In this document: piece by piece, positions 54,797 to 63,489 of the stretch
How positions within the stretch are numbered: the stretch's first letter is position 1
Layout: each line of letters starts with the position of its first letter
Assembly: GCF_023896955.1 (NCBI RefSeq)
Contig: NZ_JAMHIW010000001.1
Location: 897,330-961,329 of the forward strand
Reading direction: 5' to 3'
DNA: 64,000 bases
Origin: Micromonospora sp. RHAY321
GTDB lineage: Bacteria > Actinomycetota > Actinomycetes > Mycobacteriales > Micromonosporaceae
Translations under genes and position numbers: made by a program
The notes under the pieces: generated by a model
The model's input: the letters and a program-made list of their open reading frames with translations, nothing else
The model's database searches: none
Told to the model about the DNA's origin: nothing

Positions 54797-55441
54797 TCAG
54801 GTGCCCAGGTAGCGCAGCACGGCGAGGATCCGGCGGCTGTAGCCGGCCGTGTGGGCGAGGTCCAGCTTGTCGAAGATGGCGTTGACGTGCTTCTCCACCG
54901 CGCTCTGTGACACGTGCAGCCGTTGGGCGATCGCGGCGTTCGTGTGCCCCTGGGCCATCTCGTGCAGCACGTCCCGTTCGCGCGGGGTCAACCGACCGAA
55001 CGGGTCCGGCCGGTCCGAACCGGCCACCACCTGACGGACCACCTCCGGGTCGAGCGCGGTGCCCCCGGCGGCGACGCGGTCCAGTGCGTCGAGGAAGTCG
55101 TCGACCTGGGCGACGCGGTCCTTGAGCAGGTATCCGACCCCCTCGGGACGGTCCGCGAGCAGCCGGCCGGCGTACCGCCGCTCCACGTACTGGGAGAGCA
55201 CCAGGACGGCCGTGGTGGGCCAGCGCCGGCGGATCTCCAGGGCGGCGCGTAGCCCGTCGTCGGTGTGCGTCGGCGGCATCCGGACGTCGGTGACGACGAC
55301 GTCGGGACCGCACCGTCCGACCGCCTCGACCAGTTCGTCGGCGGTGCCGACCGCCGCGACCACCTCGTGGTCCTCCTCGGCCAGCAGCCGCGCCAGGCCC
55401 TCCCGGAGCAGCGTCGAGTCTTCGGCGAGGACTAGCCGCAC
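54797..55441 (-). CDS. NarL/LuxR-type response regulator
   Basis: This 214-residue response regulator has a receiver domain with Asp8 in the acidic pocket (LAEDS), phospho-Asp52 (VVVTDVRMPP) and Lys in GYLLKDRV. A LuxR helix-turn-helix follows (about 150-205; LTPRERDVLHEMAQGHTNAAIAQRLHVSQSAVEKHVNAIF). GTG 55441 follows GGAG and overlaps the kinase stop by 10 bases, showing tight coupling. The cognate kinase is directly upstream on the same strand. Target genes are unknown; the neighbouring DedA gene is a candidate. Confidence 0.94.
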   Translation of the reverse strand: MRLVLAEDSTLLREGLARLLAEEDHEVVAAVGTADELVEAVGRCGPDVVVTDVRMPPTHTDDGLRAALEIRRRWPTTAVLVLSQYVERRYAGRLLADRPEGVGYLLKDRVAQVDDFLDALDRVAAGGTALDPEVVRQVVAGSDRPDPFGRLTPRERDVLHEMAQGHTNAAIAQRLHVSQSAVEKHVNAIFDKLDLAHTAGYSRRILAVLRYLGT

Positions 55442-56589
55442 GGAAGCTCCGCGAGCACGGTGGTCGGGCCGCCCACCGGGCTGGTCACCCACAGCCGGCC
55501 GTCCAGCGCGGCGACCCGTCGGGTCAGGCCGGACAGTCCGCGCCCGGCCGGGTCCGCACCGCCCGCGCCGTCGTCGTGCACGCGCATCCGGACCCACCCC
55601 TCCCGTACCCCGATCTCGACGGTGACCAGGCTAGCGGCGGCGTGTTTCGCCGCGTTGGTGAGCGCCTCGCAGGCCACGAAGTACAGCACCGTCTCGATCT
55701 GCCGGCCGGGGCGGACCGGCAGATCGCAGCGGATCCGCACCGGCACCTCGGAGCGGCGGGCGACCATGGCGAGCACCTCGCCCAGGTCGCTGCCGTCCAG
55801 CGCCGACGGGTAGACCCGCCACGCCACCTCACGTAGCTCCTCGACGGCCCGCTGCACGTCCTCGTGTGCCTGGGCGAGCAGTGCGTGGGTGCGGTCGGTG
55901 TCCCGGGCACGTCGGGCCCGGCCGAGCAACATGCCGAGCGCGACCAGCCGCTGCTGGAGCCCGTCGTGCAGGTCCCGCTCGATGCGCTGCCGTTCGGCGT
56001 CGACGGCGGCGATGACCCCGGCCCGGCTGGTGGTCAGCTCATGGACCCGCTGCGTCAGCTCCGCCCGGCTCCCCGGGCCGAGCAGCCGCCGAGCGAGCCG
56101 AACGTCCAACGCGGCGACGCTGGCGATGGCCTGGACGTTGAGCAGCAGCAGTACGGCGCCGACGACGACCTGGACCAGCGCGTCGACGAGGCTCAGCTCG
56201 CCGCGTACGGTCGCGAGCAACACGATCCCGGCCAGTACCACGCCGACGCCCAGCACCCCGTACGCCAGGAGGCCGAGCGCGCCGGGCAGCAGCCGGGCGG
56301 CCAGGTAGCCGATCTGCCGCCGGGTCACCGCGCCGACCGGCGCGGGTAGTTCACCGGCGGCGAGCAGCCGGGTCAGCCGACGGCGTTCCACGAGCAGCAG
56401 TAGTGCGGCGTACCGCCTCGTCAGGTCGGCGACCCGGCGGCCGACCGTGGGTGCGGGCGCGGACACGGCGAGCGCCATGGCCGCGACGGCCAGGAAGACG
56501 AGTTCGACGACGGCGGTCGCGGTCCCGGCGGCGACGCCGACCGGCAGCCGCGACCGCTCCGACCAGCGACCGGTCCGACGCTCCCCCAC
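55432..56589 (-). CDS. NarL-partner sensor histidine kinase (HisKA_3)
   Basis: The 385-residue kinase has an N-terminal membrane portion with about four helices (including GVAAGTATAVVELVFLAVAAMAL near 20 and two between about 100 and 155). No large extracellular domain is present, so it probably senses within the membrane. HisKA_3 carries RIERDLHDGLQQRLV (phospho-His in DLHDG), followed by HATPase motifs (EALTNAAKHA, DDGAGGADPAGRGLSGL). GTG 56589 starts 20 bases after the DedA stop, so dedA, kinase and regulator form one unit. Confidence 0.9.
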   Translation of the reverse strand: MGERRTGRWSERSRLPVGVAAGTATAVVELVFLAVAAMALAVSAPAPTVGRRVADLTRRYAALLLLVERRRLTRLLAAGELPAPVGAVTRRQIGYLAARLLPGALGLLAYGVLGVGVVLAGIVLLATVRGELSLVDALVQVVVGAVLLLLNVQAIASVAALDVRLARRLLGPGSRAELTQRVHELTTSRAGVIAAVDAERQRIERDLHDGLQQRLVALGMLLGRARRARDTDRTHALLAQAHEDVQRAVEELREVAWRVYPSALDGSDLGEVLAMVARRSEVPVRIRCDLPVRPGRQIETVLYFVACEALTNAAKHAAASLVTVEIGVREGWVRMRVHDDGAGGADPAGRGLSGLTRRVAALDGRLWVTSPVGGPTTVLAELPCG

Positions 56590-56609
56590 CGCCTGCCGCC
56601 CTCGCCCGC

Positions 56610-57326
56610 CTAGCGTTCCTCGGAGGCCCACGAGCCGCCACGGTAGAGCGTGCCGCGACCGCCCGGGTCGGGTACGCCGTGCTCCCAGTGCTCCGGGGCG
56701 TCGCTGGTGGCCGCCTCGGGGTCCCGGCCGGCACGGCGGGCCCGCAGCACACGAGACCCGACGAACCAGGCGACGGCCGCCACGCAGACCACGATCACGA
56801 CGTTCTGGAGCACGCCGACGTACCCCTCGACGAGGTGCCAGTTGTCGCCGAGCAGGTAGCCGGCCAGCACGAAGGTGGTGTTCCAGATGAGGCTGCCCAG
56901 CGTGGTGTAGAGCAGGAAGGTGGTGACGGGCATCCGCTCCACCCCGGCCGGAATGGAGATCAGGCTCCGGAAGATCGGAATCATCCGGCCGAAGAAGACC
57001 GCCTTCACGCCGTGCCGGAGGAACCACGCCTCGGTCCGGTCCACGTCGCTGAGCTTCACCAGCGGCAGCCGGGCCACGATGGCGCGCATCCGGTCCCGAC
57101 CCAGTGACGCGCCGATCAGATAGAGCGCCAGCGCACCCACCACCGAGCCCAGAGTTGTCCAGAAGATCGCGCCGATCAGGCTGATCCGGCCCTGCGCGGC
57201 GACGAACCCGGCCAGCGGCAGGATCACCTCGCTCGGGATCGGCGGGAACAGGTTCTCCAGCGCCACCGCCAGGCCGGCACCCGGCCCGCCGAGCCGTTCC
57301 ACCAGGTCACTGACGTAGCCGACCAT
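56610..57326 (-). CDS. DedA-family membrane protein
   Basis: This 238-residue DedA/VTT-family membrane protein has the characteristic ENLFPPIPSEVILPLAGF near residue 24 and GRMIPIFRSLISIPAG near 115. DedA proteins move lipids such as undecaprenyl phosphate across the membrane or support proton-motive force. ATG 57326 (MVGYVSDLVERL) is favoured because family members begin about 20 residues before the ENLFPP motif, and AGGA lies nearby. The longer frame would start at 57398 and share a CATG with the opposite gene. It leads the two-component operon, so lipid or envelope state may be what that system senses. Confidence 0.9.
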   Translation of the reverse strand: MVGYVSDLVERLGGPGAGLAVALENLFPPIPSEVILPLAGFVAAQGRISLIGAIFWTTLGSVVGALALYLIGASLGRDRMRAIVARLPLVKLSDVDRTEAWFLRHGVKAVFFGRMIPIFRSLISIPAGVERMPVTTFLLYTTLGSLIWNTTFVLAGYLLGDNWHLVEGYVGVLQNVVIVVCVAAVAWFVGSRVLRARRAGRDPEAATSDAPEHWEHGVPDPGGRGTLYRGGSWASEER

Positions 57327-57480
57327 TCCATCCTGCGGTGGTTCGGCCGCAGCGGTGGGGGTTCCGGTGGCGAGCACGACGTGGGACGTTCGAATCATGC
57401 CCCCACGCTACGAAGTGATCCTGAGAGTCGACCATGAGGTCGACCGCCCGGCCGTGCGGGTCGACCCCAGCCGCGGGGGT

Positions 57481-58197
57481 GTGGAAGACCGCACCCCGCT
57501 GCGGCTCGCGGTGGCGCAGCCGTTGTGCGTACCCCGGGACGTCGCGGCGAACGCGCGGGCGCACGCCGCCGCGGTCCGCGCGGCCCGTGCCCGGGTGGTG
57601 CTCTTTCCGGAGCTGTCCCTGACGGGGTACGAGTTGGACGCCCCGGTCGTGCCGGTCGACGACCCCCGACTGACGCCGCTGGTCGAGGCGTGCGCCGAGA
57701 CCGGCGCGCTGGCCCTGGCGGGTGCGCCGGTCGCCGGTGACCACATCGCGACGCTGGCGGTGACCGGGGCCGGGGCGACGGTGGCGTACCGGAAGATGTG
57801 GCTGGGTGACGCGGAGGCCCACCGGTTCCGGCCGGGTGACGCGCCGACCGTGCTCGATGTGGACGGGTGGCGGGTGGGGCTGGCGATCTGCAAGGACACC
57901 GGCGTCGCCGCGCACGCGGCGGAGACCGCCGCGCTCGGCATCGACGTCTACGCGGCGGGCGTGCTGGAGTCGGCGACCGACGTGGCCGTGCCGGACCAGC
58001 GGGCGCACCTGATCGCCACCACGCACCGGGTGTGGGTGGCGATGGCGAGCTTCGCCGGGTCGACCGGTGGTGGTTACACCGAGGCGGCCGGCCGGTCGGC
58101 CATCTGGACGCCGCAGGGCGAGCTGCGCGCCCGGACGGGATCCGAGCCGGGAGAGCTGGTCGGTGCCAGCCTCGAATCGACCGCCCGCACCGGGTGA
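57481..58197 (+). CDS. Carbon-nitrogen hydrolase (nitrilase superfamily)
   Basis: This 238-residue nitrilase-superfamily amidase has the Glu-Lys-Cys triad Glu44 (LFPELSLTG), Lys105 (YRKMWLG) and Cys137 (AICKDTG). It should hydrolyse an amide or carbamyl bond in a small molecule; the substrate is unknown. GTG 57481 (VEDRTPLRLAVAQ) is preferred because the fold begins there and GGGGG precedes it. An ATG at 57397 would add 28 residues and leave no room for the DedA promoter. Confidence 0.88.
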   Translation: MEDRTPLRLAVAQPLCVPRDVAANARAHAAAVRAARARVVLFPELSLTGYELDAPVVPVDDPRLTPLVEACAETGALALAGAPVAGDHIATLAVTGAGATVAYRKMWLGDAEAHRFRPGDAPTVLDVDGWRVGLAICKDTGVAAHAAETAALGIDVYAAGVLESATDVAVPDQRAHLIATTHRVWVAMASFAGSTGGGYTEAAGRSAIWTPQGELRARTGSEPGELVGASLESTARTG

Positions 58198-58229
58198 ACG
58201 GGCCGGCGATCCCGCACGGCTAGGGTGGC

Positions 58230-59063
58230 GTGGTGGATTCCGGGCGACTGGTGCACCTGCGGCGCTATCCGGTGAAGTCCCTGCTGGGAGAGCGGCTGCC
58301 GGCCGCCGAGGTGGGCGAGAGGGGCCTCGCGGGTGACCGTGCGCTGGCCCTGCTGGACAGAGCCACCGGACGGGTGGCCAGCGCCAAGCAACCCCACCGC
58401 TGGCGCACCCTGCTCACCCTGCGGGCGGCCGGCGCGGCGCCCGATCAGGTGCGGATCACCCTGGCCGACGGTCGGCAGCTGTCGACCGTCGACCCCGACA
58501 TCGACGTGGCGCTCTCCGCGGCGGCGGGTCGCCCGGTGACGCTGGTCGACTCCGTACCGGCCGACGCCACGCTGCTGCGGTCCCACCCGGACGCGGTGCT
58601 GGCCGCCGGATGGACCGACGAGGTCCCGGCGGACGAGAGCCGGCTCGGCTCGGCCGCGCCGGGCACCTTCTTCGACTTCGCTCCGATCCACCTCGTCACC
58701 ACCGCCACCCTGGACCGCATCGCCACGGACCTCCCGCCCGGCGCCGGAACGGTGCAGCGCTATCGACCCAACCTGGTGCTCGACGCGCCCGGGGACGCCT
58801 TCGCCGAGAACGGGTGGGTCGGCCGCGAGTTACGGATCGGCCCGAGCCTGGTGCTGGCCGTGCTGGCGCCGACGCCGCGCTGCGCGGTGCCGACGCTGGC
58901 GCACGGCCCGCTGCCCCGGGAGACCGGGGCGCTGCGGGTGCCGGCGCGGCTGAACCGGGTCGAGCCGCTGCCGGGCCTGGGGCCGCAGCCGTGCGTGGGC
59001 GCGTACGCGCGGGTGGTCCGGCCCGGCCGGGTGGCGGAGGGCGATCGCGTCACGGTCGGCTGA
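58230..59063 (+). CDS. MOSC-domain protein
   Basis: The 277-residue protein has an N-terminal MOSC_N beta-barrel (LVHLRRYPVKSLLGERL, GLAGDRALALLD) and a C-terminal MOSC domain (about 150-275; RYRPNLVLDAPG, NGWVGRELRIG, CAVPTLAHGPLPRE). MOSC proteins handle sulfur or bind molybdenum cofactor and can reduce N-hydroxylated compounds; the conserved cysteine in TPRCAVPTLA is the likely molybdenum ligand. The start is GTG 58230 or the next codon. It follows the nitrilase-type gene by 32 bases on the same strand, so co-transcription is likely. Confidence 0.88.
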   Translation: MVDSGRLVHLRRYPVKSLLGERLPAAEVGERGLAGDRALALLDRATGRVASAKQPHRWRTLLTLRAAGAAPDQVRITLADGRQLSTVDPDIDVALSAAAGRPVTLVDSVPADATLLRSHPDAVLAAGWTDEVPADESRLGSAAPGTFFDFAPIHLVTTATLDRIATDLPPGAGTVQRYRPNLVLDAPGDAFAENGWVGRELRIGPSLVLAVLAPTPRCAVPTLAHGPLPRETGALRVPARLNRVEPLPGLGPQPCVGAYARVVRPGRVAEGDRVTVG

Positions 59064-59093
59064 GGAACGGGGCCGGTTCGATCCTCGCCCGGG

Positions 59094-59705
59094 TCACGCC
59101 TCGCGCGGCCGGAGACCGCGCAGTGCCGTGTCGACCACCTGGTCGGCGTAGTCGGAGGTCAGGGGGCCGGTGCGCTGGAGCCACCGGTTGAGGACCGGTC
59201 CGAAGAGCATGTCGACGGCCACGTCGAGGTCGATGTCCTCGGCCAACTGCCCCGCGCGTTGGGCCGCGCGCAGCCGGTCCTTCTTCACCTCCCGCATCGG
59301 CTCGTCCAACCGCTTCGCGTAGTCGGCGGCCAGGACGGGATCGTGGACGATCTCGGTGTGCAGGGCACGCATGGGCTGGTCGTAGCGCGGATCGTCCAGC
59401 TCGACGATGGTGGCCCGTAGGACCGCCTTCAGATCGGCGGCCAGGTCGCCGGTGTCGGGCAGTGCGCCGCCCTGCCCGTCCTGCCCCTCCGTGGTGAGCG
59501 CGAGGAAGGCGTCGAACAGTAGCGCGCCCTTGGAGGGCCACCAGCGGTAGATGGTCTGTTTCCCCACGCCGGCGGCGGCCGCGATGCCCTCGATGCTGAG
59601 TTTCGCGTAACCCACCTCGGCGACGAGGTCGAGGGCGGCGGTGAGGATGGCCCGCCGGGCTGTCTCGCTGCGGCGGGTGGAGTCGGGGGCGACCTTCTTG
59701 GACAC
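59094..59705 (-). CDS. TetR-family repressor divergent from SDR
   Basis: This 203-residue TetR regulator has its DNA-binding helix-turn-helix in LSIEGIAAAAGVGKQTIYRWW (about 36-56) and a helical ligand domain after it. The GTG start lies 116 bases from the divergent SDR start. Two AGACG/CGTCT sites in the gap are probable operators, one of which abuts a -35 box. It likely represses both itself and the SDR and is released by an unknown small molecule. Confidence 0.93.
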   Translation of the reverse strand: MSKKVAPDSTRRSETARRAILTAALDLVAEVGYAKLSIEGIAAAAGVGKQTIYRWWPSKGALLFDAFLALTTEGQDGQGGALPDTGDLAADLKAVLRATIVELDDPRYDQPMRALHTEIVHDPVLAADYAKRLDEPMREVKKDRLRAAQRAGQLAEDIDLDVAVDMLFGPVLNRWLQRTGPLTSDYADQVVDTALRGLRPREA

Positions 59706-59731
59706 GCGTCCAATCTAGCAAGGAAGAGACG

Positions 59732-59801
59732 AGACGGTCCGTCTTGACAGCCGGCCCTGTGCGGGTAAGGTCATGCAGCAACGAGACGGTACGGTTCGTC
59801 T
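59732..59801. promoter_or_regulatory. SDR promoter flanked by two TetR operators
   Basis: TTGACA (59744-59749) and TAAGGT (59766-59771), 16 bases apart, form the SDR promoter. AGACG-GTC-CGTCT at 59732-59744 abuts the -35 box. A second AGACG-N8-CGTCT at 59784-59801 lies downstream of the -10 box. The spacers differ, yet both share GAGACGGT on the left. The arrangement suits repression by the divergent TetR. Confidence 0.65.
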
Positions 59802-59821
59802 TGCTCGACTGAAGGAGCCTC

Positions 59822-60688
59822 ATGGAAACCTCAGGCACCGCCCCCTCCCGGGTCTGGTTCATCACCGGGGCCAGCCGTGGTCTCGGACGCGCCTTCACCG
59901 AGGCGGCGCTCGCCGCCGGTGACCGGGTTGTCGGCACCGCCCGCGACATCTCCCCGCTCGACGATCTCGTCGCCCGACACCCCGACCGCCTGCTGGCACT
60001 GCGCCTCGATGTCACGGACCGCTCGGCCGTCTTCGACGGTGTCGACCGGGCCGTCCAGCACTACGGCCGACTCGACATCGTCGTGAACAACGCCGGGGCG
60101 CTCTTCGCGGGCATGGTGGAGGAGTTCACCGAAGCCCAGGCCCGTGCCCAACTGGACGTCAACTTCTTCGGCGCGCTCTGGGTCAGCCAGGCCGCCCTGC
60201 GGGCGATGCGGGCCCAGGGCCGCGGACACATCGTGCAGATCTCCAGCATCGGTGCGCTCGGCGGTTTCCCCAGCACCGGCCTCTACAGCGCCAGCAAGTT
60301 CGCCCTGGAGGGCATGAGCGAGGCGCTGGCCGCCGAGGCCGCCGGGTTCGGCGTCAAGGTCACCATCGTCCAGCCGGGTGGCTACTGGACGGACCTCTAC
60401 ACCAGCAGCACGGCGACCACCCCCGACGCCGCCTACGACTCCCTCCGTGCGGAGCTGGAGAGGCAGTGGGCGGACGGGTCGATCGACAGCGAACCACGGC
60501 TGGCCGCCGAGGCGTTGATGACGCTGGTCGCCAGCGACGACCCGCCGCTACGGCTCCTGCTGGGCAGCATGGTCTACGACCTCGCCTTCGACATCTCCCG
60601 ACGACGCATGGACACCTGGGCCGGCTGGGAAGAGGTGAGTCGTCGGGCGGAGAAGGCCGTCCCGGCCCCGGCTGCCGAGCTGACCTGA
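59822..60688 (+). CDS. Short-chain dehydrogenase under TetR control
   Basis: This is a 288-residue classical SDR. The cofactor motif TGASRGLG is near residues 16-23. NNAGALFAG, catalytic Ser in QISSIGALGG and YSASK follow, then a longer C-terminal substrate-binding part, which suggests a bulky substrate. ATG 59822 follows GAAGGAG. It is divergent from the TetR gene and its promoter is flanked by two matching operators, so it is induced by a specific compound. The reaction direction is unknown. Confidence 0.93.
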   Translation: METSGTAPSRVWFITGASRGLGRAFTEAALAAGDRVVGTARDISPLDDLVARHPDRLLALRLDVTDRSAVFDGVDRAVQHYGRLDIVVNNAGALFAGMVEEFTEAQARAQLDVNFFGALWVSQAALRAMRAQGRGHIVQISSIGALGGFPSTGLYSASKFALEGMSEALAAEAAGFGVKVTIVQPGGYWTDLYTSSTATTPDAAYDSLRAELERQWADGSIDSEPRLAAEALMTLVASDDPPLRLLLGSMVYDLAFDISRRRMDTWAGWEEVSRRAEKAVPAPAAELT

Positions 60689-60789
60689 CCGCTCCCCGTG
60701 GACAGCGTCGCGGATCGCGTCGGCCAGGGACGGCCCGCTTCGACGAGCGCGGCGCCCTCACCTCGTTCGGCTGAGTCCTGTCTGGACGG

Positions 60790-61665
60790 TCAGCCGGCGT
60801 CCAGCACCTCGCGCAGCCTCACCGCGAACTCCTCGGGCTTGCCCGCGTAACCGAACTCACCACCGAGGAAACCGCCGTGGTGGCTCGGGAACACCACGGC
60901 CTCCTGGCCGAGCAGTGCGGCAAGGCCGAGGGCCGTACGCGCGGTGTACGTCCCCGCCGACTCCTCGCCCACCGCGACCACGACCCGGGTCGATGCCGCG
61001 GTGAGCAGGCCGGCGTCGGGGCGGTAGTCGGTGATCGCCCACGAACTCTGCGACAGCAGCGGATCGTCGCGGGTGCCGTCGTCGTCGGTCGGCAGGCCGA
61101 ACGTCGCCGGGTCGGGCGTGGGTTGGGCGAAGTAGGCGTCGGTGAACTCGCCCTGCCAGGACGTCATCGCGATGAACGCGGCCATGCCCGCGCCGGTGCC
61201 CTTCGCCTGGTACGCCTCGTAGAAGCCGGCCCGGGCGCGCTCGGCGGCCGTGGCGTCGGGGAGCACCGCGTTGATGGGCGGCTCGTGCGCCACCAGCGTG
61301 ACGACGTCGCCGGGGTGGGTCGCGACCAGTTCGAGCGCGGTCACCGCACCGCCGCTGCTGGCGAAGACGTCGACCGGCCCGGCGCCGAGCGCCTCGATCA
61401 GCAGGTGCAGGTCGGCCGCCTGCTGCTGCGGCGTGTGGTCGGATCGGCCGTCCCTGCGGATGCTGCGGCCCAGGCCGCGCGGGTCGTAGGTGACCACGGT
61501 GCGGTCCGTGAAGTGTGGGGCGAGCGCGCCGAAGCCCTCCGCCGTCATCGGCTGGCCGATCATCAGCAGCGCGGGGTGCCCGCCGGATGGGGGAAGCGGG
61601 CCGCGGACGTCGTAGACCAGGTCGACGCCGGGTGCGGCGAGGGTGTGTGTCTGCGTTGTCGTCAT
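60790..61665 (-). CDS. Alpha/beta hydrolase
   Basis: This 291-residue alpha/beta-hydrolase-fold protein has the nucleophile elbow VDVFASSGGAV, reading A-S-S-G-G rather than the canonical G-x-S-x-G. The Ser following Ala-Ser is the likely nucleophile. The oxyanion segment is LLMIGQPMTAEGFG, YDPRGLGRS is present, and the catalytic His lies in SHHGGFLGGEFG. It is an esterase, epoxide-hydrolase-like or haloperoxidase-like enzyme of unknown substrate. ATG 61665 (MTTTQTHTL) is used; the frame extends nine codons further without a better signal. Confidence 0.88.
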   Translation of the reverse strand: MTTTQTHTLAAPGVDLVYDVRGPLPPSGGHPALLMIGQPMTAEGFGALAPHFTDRTVVTYDPRGLGRSIRRDGRSDHTPQQQAADLHLLIEALGAGPVDVFASSGGAVTALELVATHPGDVVTLVAHEPPINAVLPDATAAERARAGFYEAYQAKGTGAGMAAFIAMTSWQGEFTDAYFAQPTPDPATFGLPTDDDGTRDDPLLSQSSWAITDYRPDAGLLTAASTRVVVAVGEESAGTYTARTALGLAALLGQEAVVFPSHHGGFLGGEFGYAGKPEEFAVRLREVLDAG

Positions 61666-61708
61666 GACGGTGAGACTACGGCCGCCGGCCACGGATCGGC
61701 GTGCTGTG

Positions 61709-62206
61709 TCAGGAGACGCGCGGCAGCGCGAGCCAGTCCTGCCAGCTGATGTCGCGACCCAGGAAACGGGGCTGCTGGAAAGGCCAGTCGGCGGCGATCC
61801 ACTGCGGCACCAGCGCGTCCAGCGCGCGCTCCACCTCGCCGCCGACCAGGTCGTCCACCACCCACCAGGAGACCTCCCCGTCGGAACCGGTGCGCTCGGG
61901 CGGGTCGATGTAGACGCAGCCGAGGATGACCGTCTCTCCCTCGTCCAGCAGCGCGTAGTTGAACGACTGGTGTGCGGCTGTCTCCTTCTCGTGCCGCAGC
62001 AGGTCGACGCGGTCCTCCTCGTACGTCATCGTCTCGCTGGGCCAGGCCCAGGCCGGGCCGAAGATCTCCCACAGGCGCTCTCGGGAGCCCATCACGGCCG
62101 GGTAGTCGAGCGGGGTGTCCGCCTCCCGAATCGGCCGCAGGTGAAGCGCCGTGTCGGGCACGGGCACATGGACGGGGTGGACGAAGTCGTCAGGCAGCCA
62201 GCTCAT
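61709..62206 (-). CDS. GNAT acetyltransferase family protein
   Basis: This 165-residue GNAT-type protein is divergent from another acetyltransferase gene, 79 bases away. Recognisable segments are LHLRPIREADTPLDYPAV, NYALLDEGETVILGCVYIDP (central beta strands) and VSWWVVDDLVGGEVERALDALVPQW. The usual Q/RxxGxG/A acetyl-CoA loop is degenerate (VVDDLVGGEVERAL). ATG 62206 (MSWLPDDF) begins close to the fold. The substrate is unknown, and acetyl transfer is not certain because of the weak loop. Confidence 0.75.
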   Translation of the reverse strand: MSWLPDDFVHPVHVPVPDTALHLRPIREADTPLDYPAVMGSRERLWEIFGPAWAWPSETMTYEEDRVDLLRHEKETAAHQSFNYALLDEGETVILGCVYIDPPERTGSDGEVSWWVVDDLVGGEVERALDALVPQWIAADWPFQQPRFLGRDISWQDWLALPRVS

Positions 62207-62285
62207 GAGGGCGGAGACTACAACCGTCGCACGCGGGGTGGTCCAGGTGGCAGGGCGTGGCCGTGACAACGGCTATCGTCGCCGC

Positions 62286-62810
62286 ATGCCCGAGCTGATC
62301 GCTCCGACCGTCCGCCTGCACGCCGCCTGGCTGGAGGCGCACGCCGAGTGGGGTCCGGGCCTGCACGAGGACGGTTTCGGGTTGCGGCCCTCCGATGAGG
62401 TGCGCTCGCCCGCCGGGTTCGCGGCCTGGGTGAGGCTGCTGGCTGACGAGTCGGACCCCGCGAAGCCGCTGCCCGCCGGCCAGGTGCGGTGCACGTACCG
62501 GTGGATCGTCGAGGGCGACCAGGTTCTCGGCGGGATCGCGCTGCGGCACGAGCTCGACGACTACCTGGTGCGGGTCGCCGGCCACATCGGCTACGGCATC
62601 CGACCGTCGGCGCGCCGGCGCGGTTTGGCGACCTGGGCGTTGGGGCGGATGCTCGGTGCGGCGCGGGCGCTCGGCCTGGATCGGGTGCTGGTCACCTGCG
62701 AGGTGCACAACGTGGCCTCGGCGCGGACGATCGAGCACCACGGCGGGGTCCTCGAGGACATCCGGGACACCGATCTCGGCGCGGTGCGGCGATACTGGAT
62801 CAAGCTGTAG
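62286..62810 (+). CDS. GNAT acetyltransferase
   Basis: This 174-residue acetyltransferase of the GNAT/RimJ-like group has a clear acetyl-CoA loop GIRPSARRRGLATWALGRML (residues 103-122). CEVHNVASARTIEHHGG is typical of the last helix and strand. It acetylates an unidentified amine or peptide N-terminus. The ATG at 62286 has no strong ribosome binding site. It is divergent from the neighbouring acetyltransferase and convergent with the phosphatase gene (13 bases between stops). Confidence 0.9.
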   Translation: MPELIAPTVRLHAAWLEAHAEWGPGLHEDGFGLRPSDEVRSPAGFAAWVRLLADESDPAKPLPAGQVRCTYRWIVEGDQVLGGIALRHELDDYLVRVAGHIGYGIRPSARRRGLATWALGRMLGAARALGLDRVLVTCEVHNVASARTIEHHGGVLEDIRDTDLGAVRRYWIKL

Positions 62811-62823
62811 GGCCCACCCGCTG

Positions 62824-63456
62824 TCACAGACCCCCGGTGTCACTGAAGCGGCGCAGGGTCCAGCGGGCCGGCGGCCAGGCGGCGGTGTCGTCGTCGGTGG
62901 TCCATTCGGTGATCGATGCCGCGGCCACCCCCAGGTCGAACGCCCGGTAGAGCGGCTGCGCCGCGAGCGCGTGGAACGAACTCTCGACCGTCTCGGTGTG
63001 CCCGACCAGCAGCACCGTGGCACCCCGGTGGCGGTGTGCGATCTCGGTGATGGCTCGGCTCACGCGGACGACCAGCTCGGCCCAGCTCTCGTTGCCCCGC
63101 TCGAAAGGCCGGAACACGCCCCCGCCCTCGGCCGTGTGGTCCGCCTGGAAACGGGTGATCGGCAGCCCGTCGGCGTACGGCGGCGTGTGCCAGGTGCACA
63201 GGCCGCAGTCGGCGACCCCGTTGACGCCCAGCGCCGCGGCGATCGGCTGTGCGGTCTGGACGGCCCGGCGCAGCACGGACGAGTACACCGCGGTCGGCCT
63301 GTCGGCGGCCAGGTCCACGGCGAGTCTCCGTGCCAACGTGCGCGCCTGGTCGTGGCCGAGGTCGGTCAGGCCCCGACAACCGTGCGGGCCGCCGACGATC
63401 CCCTCGACGTGGTGGACCGACTCGCCATGTCGTACGAAGATCAGCCGCGTCCGCAT
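62824..63456 (-). CDS. Histidine phosphatase family protein
   Basis: The 210-residue protein of the histidine phosphatase (phosphoglycerate-mutase-like) branch begins FVRHGESVH (Arg9-His10-Gly11-Glu12, His10 phosphorylated in catalysis). It continues with LTDLGHDQARTLARRL, YSSVLRRAVQTAQPI and VLLVGHTETVES, which contains the second catalytic His. It dephosphorylates a small molecule or protein; the substrate is unknown. ATG 63456 starts directly before the first strand. A proline-rich protein gene ends 33 bases upstream on the same strand. Confidence 0.92.
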   Translation of the reverse strand: MRTRLIFVRHGESVHHVEGIVGGPHGCRGLTDLGHDQARTLARRLAVDLAADRPTAVYSSVLRRAVQTAQPIAAALGVNGVADCGLCTWHTPPYADGLPITRFQADHTAEGGGVFRPFERGNESWAELVVRVSRAITEIAHRHRGATVLLVGHTETVESSFHALAAQPLYRAFDLGVAAASITEWTTDDDTAAWPPARWTLRRFSDTGGL

Positions 63457-63489
63457 CGGACCATCATGCCAGCGGCGCTGGTGGATGGA

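Noticed and set aside
57327..57398. Longer DedA start sharing a CATG with the opposite gene
   Set aside because: It would leave no promoter space and adds residues that DedA proteins lack.
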